A stretch of DNA of 38,194 nucleotides from the NCBI GenBank assembly GCA_937864265.1, contig CALMIR010000035.1:1-38194 (forward strand). Reading direction: 5' to 3'. The stretch is from an uncultured Saprospirales bacterium. Lineage in GTDB: Bacteria > Bacteroidota > Bacteroidia > Chitinophagales > Saprospiraceae. The first letter of the stretch is position 1. Every line of letters begins with the position of its first letter. The translations under genes and the position numbers were made by a program. Of this stretch, positions 25,210-33,398 are shown in pieces. Under the pieces are notes generated by a model. The model saw only the letters and a list, made by a program, of their open reading frames with translations. It did not search any database and had not been told where the DNA came from.

Positions 25210-27228
25210 ATGCCTGATATGAACCCATTGAAAGCCACCTTAACGCTGTTGCTCGGTCTTGGCCTGTTGTTGGGAAGTGCTGAAGCGCAGCGCGATCCCC
25301 GCTCCTTTGCTGCGCCTTTGTCGCCCCGCACGGCCAGCTATGATATTGCCTTGAATCTGGACACCGAAAAGCACCAAGTAAAGGCCACCCAGGTACTAAC
25401 TTTCACCAATCCTTCCGAAGATACCATTTGGACGCTGCAATTTCACTTGTACTACAACGCTTTCCGCAACAATCGGAGCACTTTTGTGGCAGAAGGCGGC
25501 GTACTGACCCTGAGCATGTCGGAGGAAGATTTGGAAAAAGGGCGCTGGGCTTGGATCAAAGTCACGGAAGCCAAAGACAGCCGAGGCCGCGACCTGAGCC
25601 GCAATATGCGCTACATCCGCCCCGACGACGGCAATCCCAACGACTACACGGTGCTGGAAATCCCCCTGGCAGAGCCGGTGCTGCCCTACCAAAGCTGCCG
25701 CCTGGAAATGAAGTGGCAGTCGCAAATACCCAAGCTGATGATCCGCACGGGCTACAACCGCGATTTTTACTTTATGGCGCAGTGGTTTCCCAAATTGGGC
25801 GTTTACGAACCCGCAGGGACGCGCTTTGCCGAAAAAGGCGCTTGGAACTGCCATCAGTACCATTCCAATACGGAGTATTACGGGGAGTTTGGGGTTTATA
25901 AAGTAGCCATCACTGCGCCCTCGGAGTACGTGGTTGGCGCCAGCGGCTTTTTGCTCGATCAGAAAAAACAGGGCAACAATACCACCCATATCTACCTGGC
26001 CGAAGATGTGATTGATTTCACCTGGGCGGCCTGCCCCCATTTTGTGGAAGTCAAGGACAAATGGCAAGGTACGGACATCCGCCTGCTCATCATGCCAGAG
26101 CACCTCCACCAAAAAGAGCGCTTTTTGCAACCCGCCAAAAACACCCTGTCTTTTTTTGCTTCCTACCTCGAGCCTTATCCCTATCCTACGCTTACCATCG
26201 TAAGCCCGCCCTATTACGGCCTCATGTGCGGGGCTATGGAATACCCAACCCTCATCACTTCGGCTACACTCAGTGCGCTGCCACCCGGTATCCGCACTAC
26301 GGAAACGCTGGTCACCCACGAGTTGACCCACCAGTACTTCATGCAAATGCTGGCGAGCAACGAGCAGGAAGAACCCTGGATGGATGAAGGCTTTACGGCT
26401 TTTTTTGAAGGAAAAATCATGGATCGGTATTTGCCGGAAGGCGTGGTGGCCTGGGATCGGATGGGACTGCACATCGGTTCGGAGGAATTTCGTCGCGGGC
26501 GCTTTTTTGAAGCCGAGAACCCACAGGTCAACCCACTCAGCGATTTTGGTTGGGAATTTCGGCACGGCAGCTACTCGCCGATCGTGTATGGTAAGGCTGC
26601 GGTCGCGCTCAATACCCTGGAAGGGCTGCTCGGCGAAGCCACCATGCAGGCCATTATGCAGACCTATTTTGCCCGCTGGAAATTCAAACACCCGGGAAGG
26701 CAGGATTTTATAGACGTGGTCAATGAAGTGGTGCAACAACGGCATGGCGACCAGTTTGGGTCGGATATGAATTGGTTTTTGGAGCCGGTGATTTTTGGAA
26801 CGGAAATGTGCGATTATTCGGTAGCATCCATTTCCAATACATTGATGCCTGAGCCGCTGGGCATTTTTGAAGAGATAGACAAGCCCCTGTTGCCAGAAGA
26901 GGAGCAGCCTGAGCTATACCGATCCAAGGTTGTCCTGTATAGGCTGGGCGGCTTGGTCATTCCCCAGGAAATCAAGGTGGTATTTGATGACGGGGAGGTG
27001 GTGTTAGCAAATTGGGATGGCCAGGCCAGGAGTCATGAACTGGTCTATACTGGAGAAAAGCAGGTGCTAAGCGCCTTCCTCGACTCTGACTGGAAAACGC
27101 CTCTGGACAAAAACCGGATCAACAACAGCTATACCCTGGAGCCGGATAAAACCGGATTGCAACGCACCTGCGCTGCCTTATTGAGTTGGTTGCAGGCTGC
27201 TATGCTCAGTTTGAGTTTACTTTTATAA
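25210..27228 (+). CDS. M1-family metallopeptidase, exported
   Basis: A 672-aa aminopeptidase-like zinc protein of the M1 (gluzincin) family. A signal peptide covers about residues 4-26 (LLLGLGLLLGSAEAQ). The zinc site is HELTH at 370-374, with the third ligand Glu393 in WMDEGFTAFFEG, spaced 18 residues on as in the family. CGAMEYPTL before it matches the GxMEN-type substrate-binding block (here GAMEY). The protein lacks the long C-terminal ERAP domain and ends in a hydrophobic stretch (LLSWLQAAMLSLSLLL) that may be a membrane anchor. An ATG at 25219 is an equally good start. The next gene begins 9 bp downstream, suggesting an operon. Confidence 0.9.
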   Translation: MPDMNPLKATLTLLLGLGLLLGSAEAQRDPRSFAAPLSPRTASYDIALNLDTEKHQVKATQVLTFTNPSEDTIWTLQFHLYYNAFRNNRSTFVAEGGVLTLSMSEEDLEKGRWAWIKVTEAKDSRGRDLSRNMRYIRPDDGNPNDYTVLEIPLAEPVLPYQSCRLEMKWQSQIPKLMIRTGYNRDFYFMAQWFPKLGVYEPAGTRFAEKGAWNCHQYHSNTEYYGEFGVYKVAITAPSEYVVGASGFLLDQKKQGNNTTHIYLAEDVIDFTWAACPHFVEVKDKWQGTDIRLLIMPEHLHQKERFLQPAKNTLSFFASYLEPYPYPTLTIVSPPYYGLMCGAMEYPTLITSATLSALPPGIRTTETLVTHELTHQYFMQMLASNEQEEPWMDEGFTAFFEGKIMDRYLPEGVVAWDRMGLHIGSEEFRRGRFFEAENPQVNPLSDFGWEFRHGSYSPIVYGKAAVALNTLEGLLGEATMQAIMQTYFARWKFKHPGRQDFIDVVNEVVQQRHGDQFGSDMNWFLEPVIFGTEMCDYSVASISNTLMPEPLGIFEEIDKPLLPEEEQPELYRSKVVLYRLGGLVIPQEIKVVFDDGEVVLANWDGQARSHELVYTGEKQVLSAFLDSDWKTPLDKNRINNSYTLEPDKTGLQRTCAALLSWLQAAMLSLSLLL

Positions 27229-27237
27229 CAAATATCC

Positions 27238-28131
27238 ATGACCCTCGCAAAGCAATTGAAGCAAGGATTTGCCTTGATTGTGCAGTATCGCCGGATGGTA
27301 CTGCTCTTGTATGTGCTGTTGGTGCTGCTGGCGCTGCTGGTCGTGCTGCCCTTTCAGGCGCTGATCAACCGCGTGGCTGGGCATTCGCTGAGTTTGGAAG
27401 GCTTGCTCAAGGGCTGGGATTATACCTTTTGGAATGATTTTATGAATGAGTACGGCGCGGCATTGACACCTGTGTTGCAACTGTCTTTGCTGGCGATGGG
27501 TGTTTATTTGCTGGCGATGATTTTCTTTTTGGGCGGCATTTTTAGCTTGTTTGTCCATACGCCGAGTGTTTGGGACAGGGCTTTATTTTGGGGGCAAAGC
27601 GCTCGTTTTTTTGGGCGAATGCTTCGACTGAGCATTTATTTTTGGTTGATGCAGGCGGCGATATTGGCAGCATTTGGTGCTTTGTACCTGAGCTTGTCCA
27701 AAGGGCTTTCCCCTTATCAACTCGATAACGATGCCTTGATCATGGGCAATTTGCGTTTGCTTTTGCCTTTTTACCTGCTCGTGGCTGTGATCGTGTTGAT
27801 GTGGCAGGATTATGCAAAAGTTGTACTGGTTGCGCAGGATGAAAAAAGACTATATCGGCCCATTTTGGCGGCTTGGCGCTTTGTATTTCGGCATTTTGCG
27901 GCAGCATTTGTGCTATATATCACCTTGCTGGCCTTGCTGGGGTTACTAAATTGGCTGAACCTTCAATGGTATCCTTTGATAGAGGAAAAAACGGGGTTTT
28001 TAATCTTGCTTTCCTTTTTCCTTTCCCAATTGGTGCTGGTGTTGCGGCTATTGCTGCGGCTCGCGCAGTGGAGTACGGCAACGGCCTTTTGGCAATCGAA
28101 GCAGTCTGGCGAACTGGAAAATAATGCTTAA
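27238..28131 (+). CDS. Polytopic membrane protein, unknown
   Basis: A 297-aa protein I do not recognise by name. About six hydrophobic segments are visible: 20-42, 80-105, 128-150, 168-190, 218-240 and 252-278. The N-terminal LKQGFALIVQYRRMVLLLYVL and a loop with VLVAQDEKRLYRPILAAWRFV resemble multi-pass proteins of the DUF4013-like kind, but I cannot place it firmly. It starts 9 bp after the M1 peptidase stop, so translation is probably coupled and the two may work together at the membrane. Confidence 0.7.
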   Translation: MTLAKQLKQGFALIVQYRRMVLLLYVLLVLLALLVVLPFQALINRVAGHSLSLEGLLKGWDYTFWNDFMNEYGAALTPVLQLSLLAMGVYLLAMIFFLGGIFSLFVHTPSVWDRALFWGQSARFFGRMLRLSIYFWLMQAAILAAFGALYLSLSKGLSPYQLDNDALIMGNLRLLLPFYLLVAVIVLMWQDYAKVVLVAQDEKRLYRPILAAWRFVFRHFAAAFVLYITLLALLGLLNWLNLQWYPLIEEKTGFLILLSFFLSQLVLVLRLLLRLAQWSTATAFWQSKQSGELENNA

Positions 28132-28136
28132 CTTTG
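28105..28136 (+). promoter_or_regulatory. Promoter for the AAA ATPase-nuclease gene
   Basis: TCTG (one mismatch to TTTG) at 28105-28108, a 20-bp spacer, then TAACTTTG at 28129-28136. The -7 box overlaps the stop of the preceding gene. A start near 28140 supports the ATG at 28174 over the one at 28141. Confidence 0.5.
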
Positions 28137-28173
28137 GGCGATGGGCTTTTTTCAAATAGCCCAAAAAAATGCG

Positions 28174-29700
28174 ATGACACAAACGCGGTACTTCAATACA
28201 TCGGGGCCTAATTTTCCGGAAGAGCACTATACCATTGAGCGGCATAAGGAAATCCAATTGGGGAGGCAACTGGTCAATAGCGACCGCTACTTCACTATTT
28301 GGGCACCCAGGCAAACGGGTAAGAGTACCTATTTCAGGCAACTGGCGGCATATTTGGAAAAAGAAGGTTATAGTGTAGCACACCTCAATTTTGAAAATTA
28401 TAAGCAAGCCCCTGAAAGCTCCTTTTTAAAACGTTTACACAGTTATTTGGCAGAACATTGGCAGGAAAGCTTCGATGGCTTGAATATTGGCGATGTTTTT
28501 TTGAAAATAGAGCAGATTACCGATAAGCGTTTCGTCCTTATCATTGACGAGGTTGAGGGCATCAATCCGGAATATTTCGGTACATTTCTACACGCCATCC
28601 GCAACGTTTACCATTCCCGCAAGGAGCATGCCCTCAAAAGCGTGATTTTGGTAGGCGTGAGCAATATATTGGGTGTAGTAAGTGACAACGCTTCACCCTT
28701 TAATATTGCCGACAATCTGGAGGTACCCTATTTCACAGAAACTGAAGTGCAGGAATTGCTAGGGCAGCACGAAGCCGAGCGTGGGCAGTTGTTTGAGCAA
28801 GAAGTGAAAAATAAGATATATCAGATCACCGCCGGGCAACCCGGACTCGTTAATGGCTTTGCGCAAAAATTGATCACCAATTATCCGGACGCTACGTGCC
28901 TAACGATGGCGCATTACCTCCAGGTAGAAGACTGGTACCTGAATCAAGCCATTGACAAAAATTTCGAAAACATCCTAAACAAAGCCAGGCAAGAACGCGC
29001 TTTTGTGGAGCGTTTGCTTTTCACGGAAGATCAAATTCCTTTCAGTGTTGATCGCCCGGCCATTAAATTATTATACACCAATGGCCTTATCCGAAGGGAT
29101 GAAGCAGGAAATGTCACCTTCTGGGTACCTTTTTACAAAAAGCGCTTGTACAACGCTTTTTATCCTTATACGAATGGGGAAAAAACCTATTTGCTCCGGA
29201 GTATGGCTTTGAGCCAGCTATTCGACGAACAGGAACGCCTCCAATTAGATGCCCTCATTGAGGGGTACAAAAGCTACGTGAAGCGAAGAGGATTCAATGT
29301 CTTTCGGGAAAAAGATGCACAGGGTGAATACACCTCGATTCGGGAAAGTGCCCTGATATATAGTTTTGAAACCTATATTCAGGCTTTTCTTCAGGTAAGC
29401 GACAGCAAAAGCTACCGGGAAGCGCATACCGGACTGGGCCGCAGCGACTTGGTGATTAATGCGCGGGGGAACGAATATCTGATCGAGACTAAAATTTATT
29501 ACTACGAAAAACAATTTTTGAAAGGTAAAAAACAACTGGCCTACTATTGCAAGAGCTTGGGACTAAAGCAGGGCGTTTACCTGGTTTTTTGCCCCAATAA
29601 CATCAGCTATCCACCGAGTATCATTGAAAGCAAGGAGCAAATAGAAGGTATCGCTATAAATACCTACCTGGTGGAGTATGATGAGGAAAAATGGGATTAA
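28174..29700 (+). CDS. AAA ATPase with C-terminal PD-(D/E)XK nuclease domain
   Basis: A 508-aa protein of the AAA-ATPase-like / PD-(D/E)XK superfamily type common in Bacteroidota. Walker A is APRQTGKST at 44-52 and Walker B is VLIIDE at 121-126. The C-terminal region has the nuclease core: GRSD (Asp425), then IETK (Glu438, Lys440) in YLIETKIYYYE, followed by QLAYYCKSLGL, so the catalytic residues look intact. The biological role of this family is not established; suggestions include mobile-element or defence functions. An ATG at 28141 is in frame but sits at the predicted transcript start, and family members usually begin close to the [YF]FNT[ST]G block, so I use 28174. It overlaps the galK end by 4 bp, convergent. 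Confidence 0.82.
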   Translation: MTQTRYFNTSGPNFPEEHYTIERHKEIQLGRQLVNSDRYFTIWAPRQTGKSTYFRQLAAYLEKEGYSVAHLNFENYKQAPESSFLKRLHSYLAEHWQESFDGLNIGDVFLKIEQITDKRFVLIIDEVEGINPEYFGTFLHAIRNVYHSRKEHALKSVILVGVSNILGVVSDNASPFNIADNLEVPYFTETEVQELLGQHEAERGQLFEQEVKNKIYQITAGQPGLVNGFAQKLITNYPDATCLTMAHYLQVEDWYLNQAIDKNFENILNKARQERAFVERLLFTEDQIPFSVDRPAIKLLYTNGLIRRDEAGNVTFWVPFYKKRLYNAFYPYTNGEKTYLLRSMALSQLFDEQERLQLDALIEGYKSYVKRRGFNVFREKDAQGEYTSIRESALIYSFETYIQAFLQVSDSKSYREAHTGLGRSDLVINARGNEYLIETKIYYYEKQFLKGKKQLAYYCKSLGLKQGVYLVFCPNNISYPPSIIESKEQIEGIAINTYLVEYDEEKWD

Positions 29701-30845
29701 AGCGGCCTGGTGCCATCACCTATTTTTACAAAATACGGGGTAGCCTCCCGATCAAATCGCTGTTGATAAGCTTCCAACAAATCGGCAATAACCTGATCAA
29801 CCCTATCCCGACGGATCAAATTGATGGTACAACCGCCGAAGCCGCCCCCCATCAATCGGGCACCCGCTACACCTGCTTTTTGCAAAGCTTCCTCTACCAG
29901 AAAATCTAATTCCGCACAGCTCACTTCATACAGATGGCTCAGTCCGGCATGGGTTTGACTCATCAATTGCCCCAGTGCTTCTATTTGGCCTAATTGCAAG
30001 TGATCACATGCTTTTATCAAGCGTTCATTTTCCTGTACCACATAGTAGCAGCGGTTCCATCCCTTGGGATCAAAAGCATCGCGGTGTTCCTCCAGTATAG
30101 CAGGGGTAGCATCCCGCAAGCTATTGATGTCGGGATAATAGGACTGAAGCAGGCTCACTCCCTCGGCACATTCTCTCACCCGATCGGCGTAGGCAGAATT
30201 GGCCAGGGTATGGTGTACGTTGGTGTTGAGCAAAACCAATTGGTAGTCGTTCAATTCCAGCGGGATATAATCGTATTCCAGCGAACGGCAATCCAAGCGG
30301 ATGGCGTGGTTAGCGCGCCCCATCAAAGCGGCAAACTGATCCATGATGCCGCAGGGGATGCCCACAAATTGCCGGGAGGAGCGCTGGCACAACTGAGCCA
30401 GTTCCACCCGATTGAGTTGGCCTTGGAACAAAGCATTTAAGCCATAGGCAAAGCCTGTTTCCAGCGCAGCAGAAGAACTCATGCCCGAACCAAGTGGCAG
30501 GTTGCCTCCAAAAACGCAGTCCACACCAGAAAGATGGACGCCTATTTTGAGCAATTCATCGGCAATGCCCATTAGGTAATTGGCCCAAAGATCGTCGCCT
30601 TTTCGGATGTCTTTTAGGTCAAATTGGAAGCTTTGGTCGAGGTTGGCGGCTAAAAGTTGGACTTTAGAGCTATTGTTTTTCCTGAATCCAAAATAAGTGG
30701 ATTTATCAATGGCTGCGGGCAAAACGTATCCTTCATTGTAATCCGTGTGTTCGCCAATCAAATTGATGCGACCCGGAGATTGAATCCATAAATCGGCTTG
30801 TCCAAAACGCTGTTGAAATAATTCCTGAATTTGCTGGGCTTCCAT
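29697..30845 (-). CDS. galK: Galactokinase
   Basis: A 382-aa GHMP kinase that phosphorylates galactose at C1 with ATP (Leloir pathway). The galactokinase signature GRINLIGEHTDYN lies at 25-37, the ATP-binding LPLGSGMSSSAALE at about 116-129, and the third GHMP motif LMGGGFGGC near the C-terminus. Length is normal. The frame is open to a TTG at 30869, but ATG at 30845 is the better start. No galT, galE or transporter gene is adjacent, so it is separated from the rest of the pathway. It is divergent from fhs across a 20-bp perfect palindrome. Confidence 0.96.
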   Translation of the reverse strand: MEAQQIQELFQQRFGQADLWIQSPGRINLIGEHTDYNEGYVLPAAIDKSTYFGFRKNNSSKVQLLAANLDQSFQFDLKDIRKGDDLWANYLMGIADELLKIGVHLSGVDCVFGGNLPLGSGMSSSAALETGFAYGLNALFQGQLNRVELAQLCQRSSRQFVGIPCGIMDQFAALMGRANHAIRLDCRSLEYDYIPLELNDYQLVLLNTNVHHTLANSAYADRVRECAEGVSLLQSYYPDINSLRDATPAILEEHRDAFDPKGWNRCYYVVQENERLIKACDHLQLGQIEALGQLMSQTHAGLSHLYEVSCAELDFLVEEALQKAGVAGARLMGGGFGGCTINLIRRDRVDQVIADLLEAYQQRFDREATPYFVKIGDGTRPL

Positions 30846-30888
30846 AAAATAGGATTGGTTCTTTGACAAATGGCGTGATTAAAGCAAT

Positions 30889-30938
30889 GCCGTACTTAAA
30901 GTAGGTTTTAGGATAAACAAACCTACTTTAAGTACGGC
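30889..30938. repeat. 20-bp perfect palindrome between galK and fhs
   Basis: Bases 30889-30908 are exactly complementary to 30919-30938, with a 10-nt loop (taggataaac). It lies between two divergent genes, so it is not a terminator for either. The minus strand of the right arm contains TAGGTTTG (30925-30918), a possible -7 box for galK. It may be a regulatory hairpin or operator, or a small palindromic mobile element. Confidence 0.75.
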
Positions 30939-31051
30939 AGCGAAAATCATTGTTTACCCTGTTTTCCGCTAAGTCTTATCCCACACAACTTGTCAAAGAA
31001 AGATATGATTTATATCAATTGAAAAATTCGGCCAAAAGTAGGGAGAAATAT

Positions 31052-31059
31052 TATTTTTG
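31052..31059 (+). promoter_or_regulatory. -7 box upstream of fhs
   Basis: TATTTTTG matches TAnnTTTG. TTCG at 31027-31030, 21 bp upstream, is a one-mismatch candidate for the -33 box. Predicted start is near 31063, which excludes the in-frame ATG at 31057 and supports 31102. Confidence 0.5.
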
Positions 31060-31101
31060 GGCACATTTCTTAGTTCCCTGACCAATACAACCAACTCAAT
31101 C

Positions 31102-32772
31102 ATGAAATCTGACATCGAAATTGCGCAATCGGCCCAGATGAAAGACATTCGGGAAATTGCCGCCCAACTTTCCATTGCCGAAGATGATTTATTCCGTTAC
31201 GGCAAATACAAAGCCAAGTTGCCCTTATCGCTCTTAAATCCCGATCGGGCCAAAAAGAGCAAACTCATATTGGTTTCTGCCATTTCTCCTACTCCGGCTG
31301 GAGAAGGCAAAACCACTACTTCCATTGGTCTTACCCAAGCAATGGTCAAATTGGGCAAAAAGGCTACCGTTGTGCTTCGCGAGCCTTCACTAGGGCCTGT
31401 ATTTGGCATCAAAGGCGGCGCAACTGGGGGTGGTTGGGCGCAGGTACTGCCCATGGAAGACATCAACTTGCACTTTACCGGCGATTTTGCAGCCATCGAA
31501 AAGGCTCATAACCTATTGGCGGCGCTAATTGACAATAATCTCCAAAATAAAACCAATAACCTGGGCATAGATCCGCGCACCGTTTTGTGGAAACGGGTGA
31601 TGGACATGAACGACCGGGCATTGCGCCAAATCGTCATCGGATTGGGCGGTGCAGGTGGCGGTATTCCCCGCGAGACGGGGTTTGACATCACAGCGGCTTC
31701 CGAGATCATGGCGATCTTTTGCCTGAGCGAAGGGCTGGCGGACTTGAAAAGGCGTTTGGGCAATATTTTTGTGGGCTTTACCTATGATAAAAAGCCGGTT
31801 TACGCACGTGATCTGCAAGCTTCAGGTGCTATGACGGCCTTGCTGCGCGATGCCATCCAACCGAATTTGGTACAGACCTTAGAAGGGAGTCCTGCGATTA
31901 TCCACGGTGGGCCATTTGCCAATATTGCTCAGGGTACCAATTCCATTTTGGCTACCCGCATGGGCATGAGCTTATCCGATTATGTGGTGACGGAGGCTGG
32001 TTTTGGTTTTGACCTGGGAGCGGAGAAATTTTTTGACATCAAGTGCCAAAGCGCCGGATTTTCGCCAAGTGCGGTGGTATTGGTGGCTACGGTAAGGGCC
32101 TTGAAATACCACGGTGGCGCTTCATTGAAAAATTTAAAAGACCCCGACCCCGATGCAGTGGCAAGAGGGATAGAAAACATGGAAAAGCATTTGGAAAACA
32201 TCAAACTATTCGGCGTACCCGCAGTAGTTGCGCTCAATCGGTTTAGTTCTGACTCGGAGGAAGAGCTGCAGGTAATCCGCGAGCGTTGCGAGGCTAAGGG
32301 GGTAGCTGTTTACCTGTCGGAAGTTTGGGAAAAAGGCGGCGAAGGGGCTTTGGAGTTGGCGGAAGCTGTTGCCAAAATGGCCGATGACTTTGATGGCGCT
32401 TTCCGGCCTTTGTACGATTGGAACCAGCCCGTGGAGGAGAAAATCAAAACCATTGCTACTAAAATTTACGGCGCTTCGGCCATCGACTACATGCCTAAGG
32501 CCAAACGCGACTTGAGAAAAATAGCTGATTTGGGGCTGGGCAATTTGCCTGTTTGCATCGCTAAAACGCAAAAATCGCTTTCAGATAATCCGGCATTGCT
32601 GGGCAGGCCCAAAGATTTTATCGTCACTGTTCGGGAAATAGAGATCGCTGCCGGAGCGGGTTTCTTGGTACCTATTACAGGCGAGATCATGCGCATGCCG
32701 GGATTGCCCGAGCATCCCTCTGCTGAAGGAATAGATGTGGACGAAAAGGGGACTATTACGGGGTTGTTCTAG
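31102..32772 (+). CDS. fhs: Formate--tetrahydrofolate ligase
   Basis: A 556-aa one-carbon enzyme making 10-formyl-tetrahydrofolate from formate, THF and ATP in the cytoplasm. The ATP-binding loop TPAGEGKTT is at 64-72. Other family blocks are visible: REPSLGPVFGIKGGATGGG, NLHFTGDFAAI, EAGFGFDLGAEKFFDIKC and the C-terminal TGEIMRMPGLP. The length matches the ~555-aa bacterial enzyme. An upstream in-frame ATG at 31057 is rejected because it lies within the -7 box. Neighbours are unrelated, so it is probably transcribed alone. Confidence 0.97.
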   Translation: MKSDIEIAQSAQMKDIREIAAQLSIAEDDLFRYGKYKAKLPLSLLNPDRAKKSKLILVSAISPTPAGEGKTTTSIGLTQAMVKLGKKATVVLREPSLGPVFGIKGGATGGGWAQVLPMEDINLHFTGDFAAIEKAHNLLAALIDNNLQNKTNNLGIDPRTVLWKRVMDMNDRALRQIVIGLGGAGGGIPRETGFDITAASEIMAIFCLSEGLADLKRRLGNIFVGFTYDKKPVYARDLQASGAMTALLRDAIQPNLVQTLEGSPAIIHGGPFANIAQGTNSILATRMGMSLSDYVVTEAGFGFDLGAEKFFDIKCQSAGFSPSAVVLVATVRALKYHGGASLKNLKDPDPDAVARGIENMEKHLENIKLFGVPAVVALNRFSSDSEEELQVIRERCEAKGVAVYLSEVWEKGGEGALELAEAVAKMADDFDGAFRPLYDWNQPVEEKIKTIATKIYGASAIDYMPKAKRDLRKIADLGLGNLPVCIAKTQKSLSDNPALLGRPKDFIVTVREIEIAAGAGFLVPITGEIMRMPGLPEHPSAEGIDVDEKGTITGLF

Positions 32773-32877
32773 GGCGATAAAAGTTTTTCGTCAAAAAGTG
32801 TCTTGAAAACATTGGGTACACAAAAAAATACTATTTTTACAGTGATACGTATTTAGCCAACATAAAATAGTCACCTA

Positions 32878-33390
32878 ATGGAAGACATACTTGACGATTT
32901 GATGGGGGAAGACCGCCCAACAAAGGAGTATAAAGACGCCAATAAAAACAAGCGCTTTATCAACCACATCATAGATATGTTGGGGTATATGGTCTTTTCA
33001 TTTATTATTGGAGCTTTATTGGGCCCCCTCTCTGTTCTTTTTAGCATGGAAGACGCCTATGTCCAATGGGCGAATTCAGATTCTAATCCAATTGAAGATT
33101 GGTTATTTGGCATTTTTGTGGTTATGCTATATTATACGGGCTTGGAATACCTGCTAAAGGGCAAAACCCTGGGCAAGTTCATTACCAAAACGAGAGCGGT
33201 TACGTTGGAGGATGAAGAGATGAATTTTTCCACCACGTTGATAAGAAGCCTCTGCCGAATTGTACCGTTTGAAGCTTTTTCTTTTTTGGGCGATGATCCG
33301 GGCGGTTGGCACGACAAGTGGTCGCGCACACGGGTTATTGATGATGAAAACTGGGTGTCAGGTAGAAAAAACACGCTTAGATATAGGTGA
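32878..33390 (+). CDS. RDD-family membrane protein
   Basis: A 170-aa protein with the layout of the RDD family: a charged N-terminus (NKNKRFINHIIDMLGY), a first TM about 34-56, a second TM about 80-100, then the conserved KGKTLGKFITKTRAV block and an internal RSLCRIVPFEAFSF followed by WHDKWSRTRVI. The last block is the usual RDD end, where the loop returns to the membrane face. The function of most RDD proteins is unknown, with proposed ion or solute transport roles. A weak promoter-like TATTTTTA is at 32832-32839. It converges on the nSTAND gene with an 8-bp gap. Confidence 0.85.
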   Translation: MEDILDDLMGEDRPTKEYKDANKNKRFINHIIDMLGYMVFSFIIGALLGPLSVLFSMEDAYVQWANSDSNPIEDWLFGIFVVMLYYTGLEYLLKGKTLGKFITKTRAVTLEDEEMNFSTTLIRSLCRIVPFEAFSFLGDDPGGWHDKWSRTRVIDDENWVSGRKNTLRYR

Positions 33391-33398
33391 TAAAGGAA

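Noticed and set aside
25396-26745. 449-aa open frame on the minus strand
   Set aside because: It is antisense to the M1 peptidase, which has a signal peptide, zinc motif and full family pattern. The antisense frame has no recognisable motif and is a by-product of codon composition.
28141-28173. Upstream ATG for the AAA ATPase-nuclease
   Set aside because: It would sit at the predicted transcript start with no leader, and family members usually begin near the FNTSG block that follows ATG 28174.
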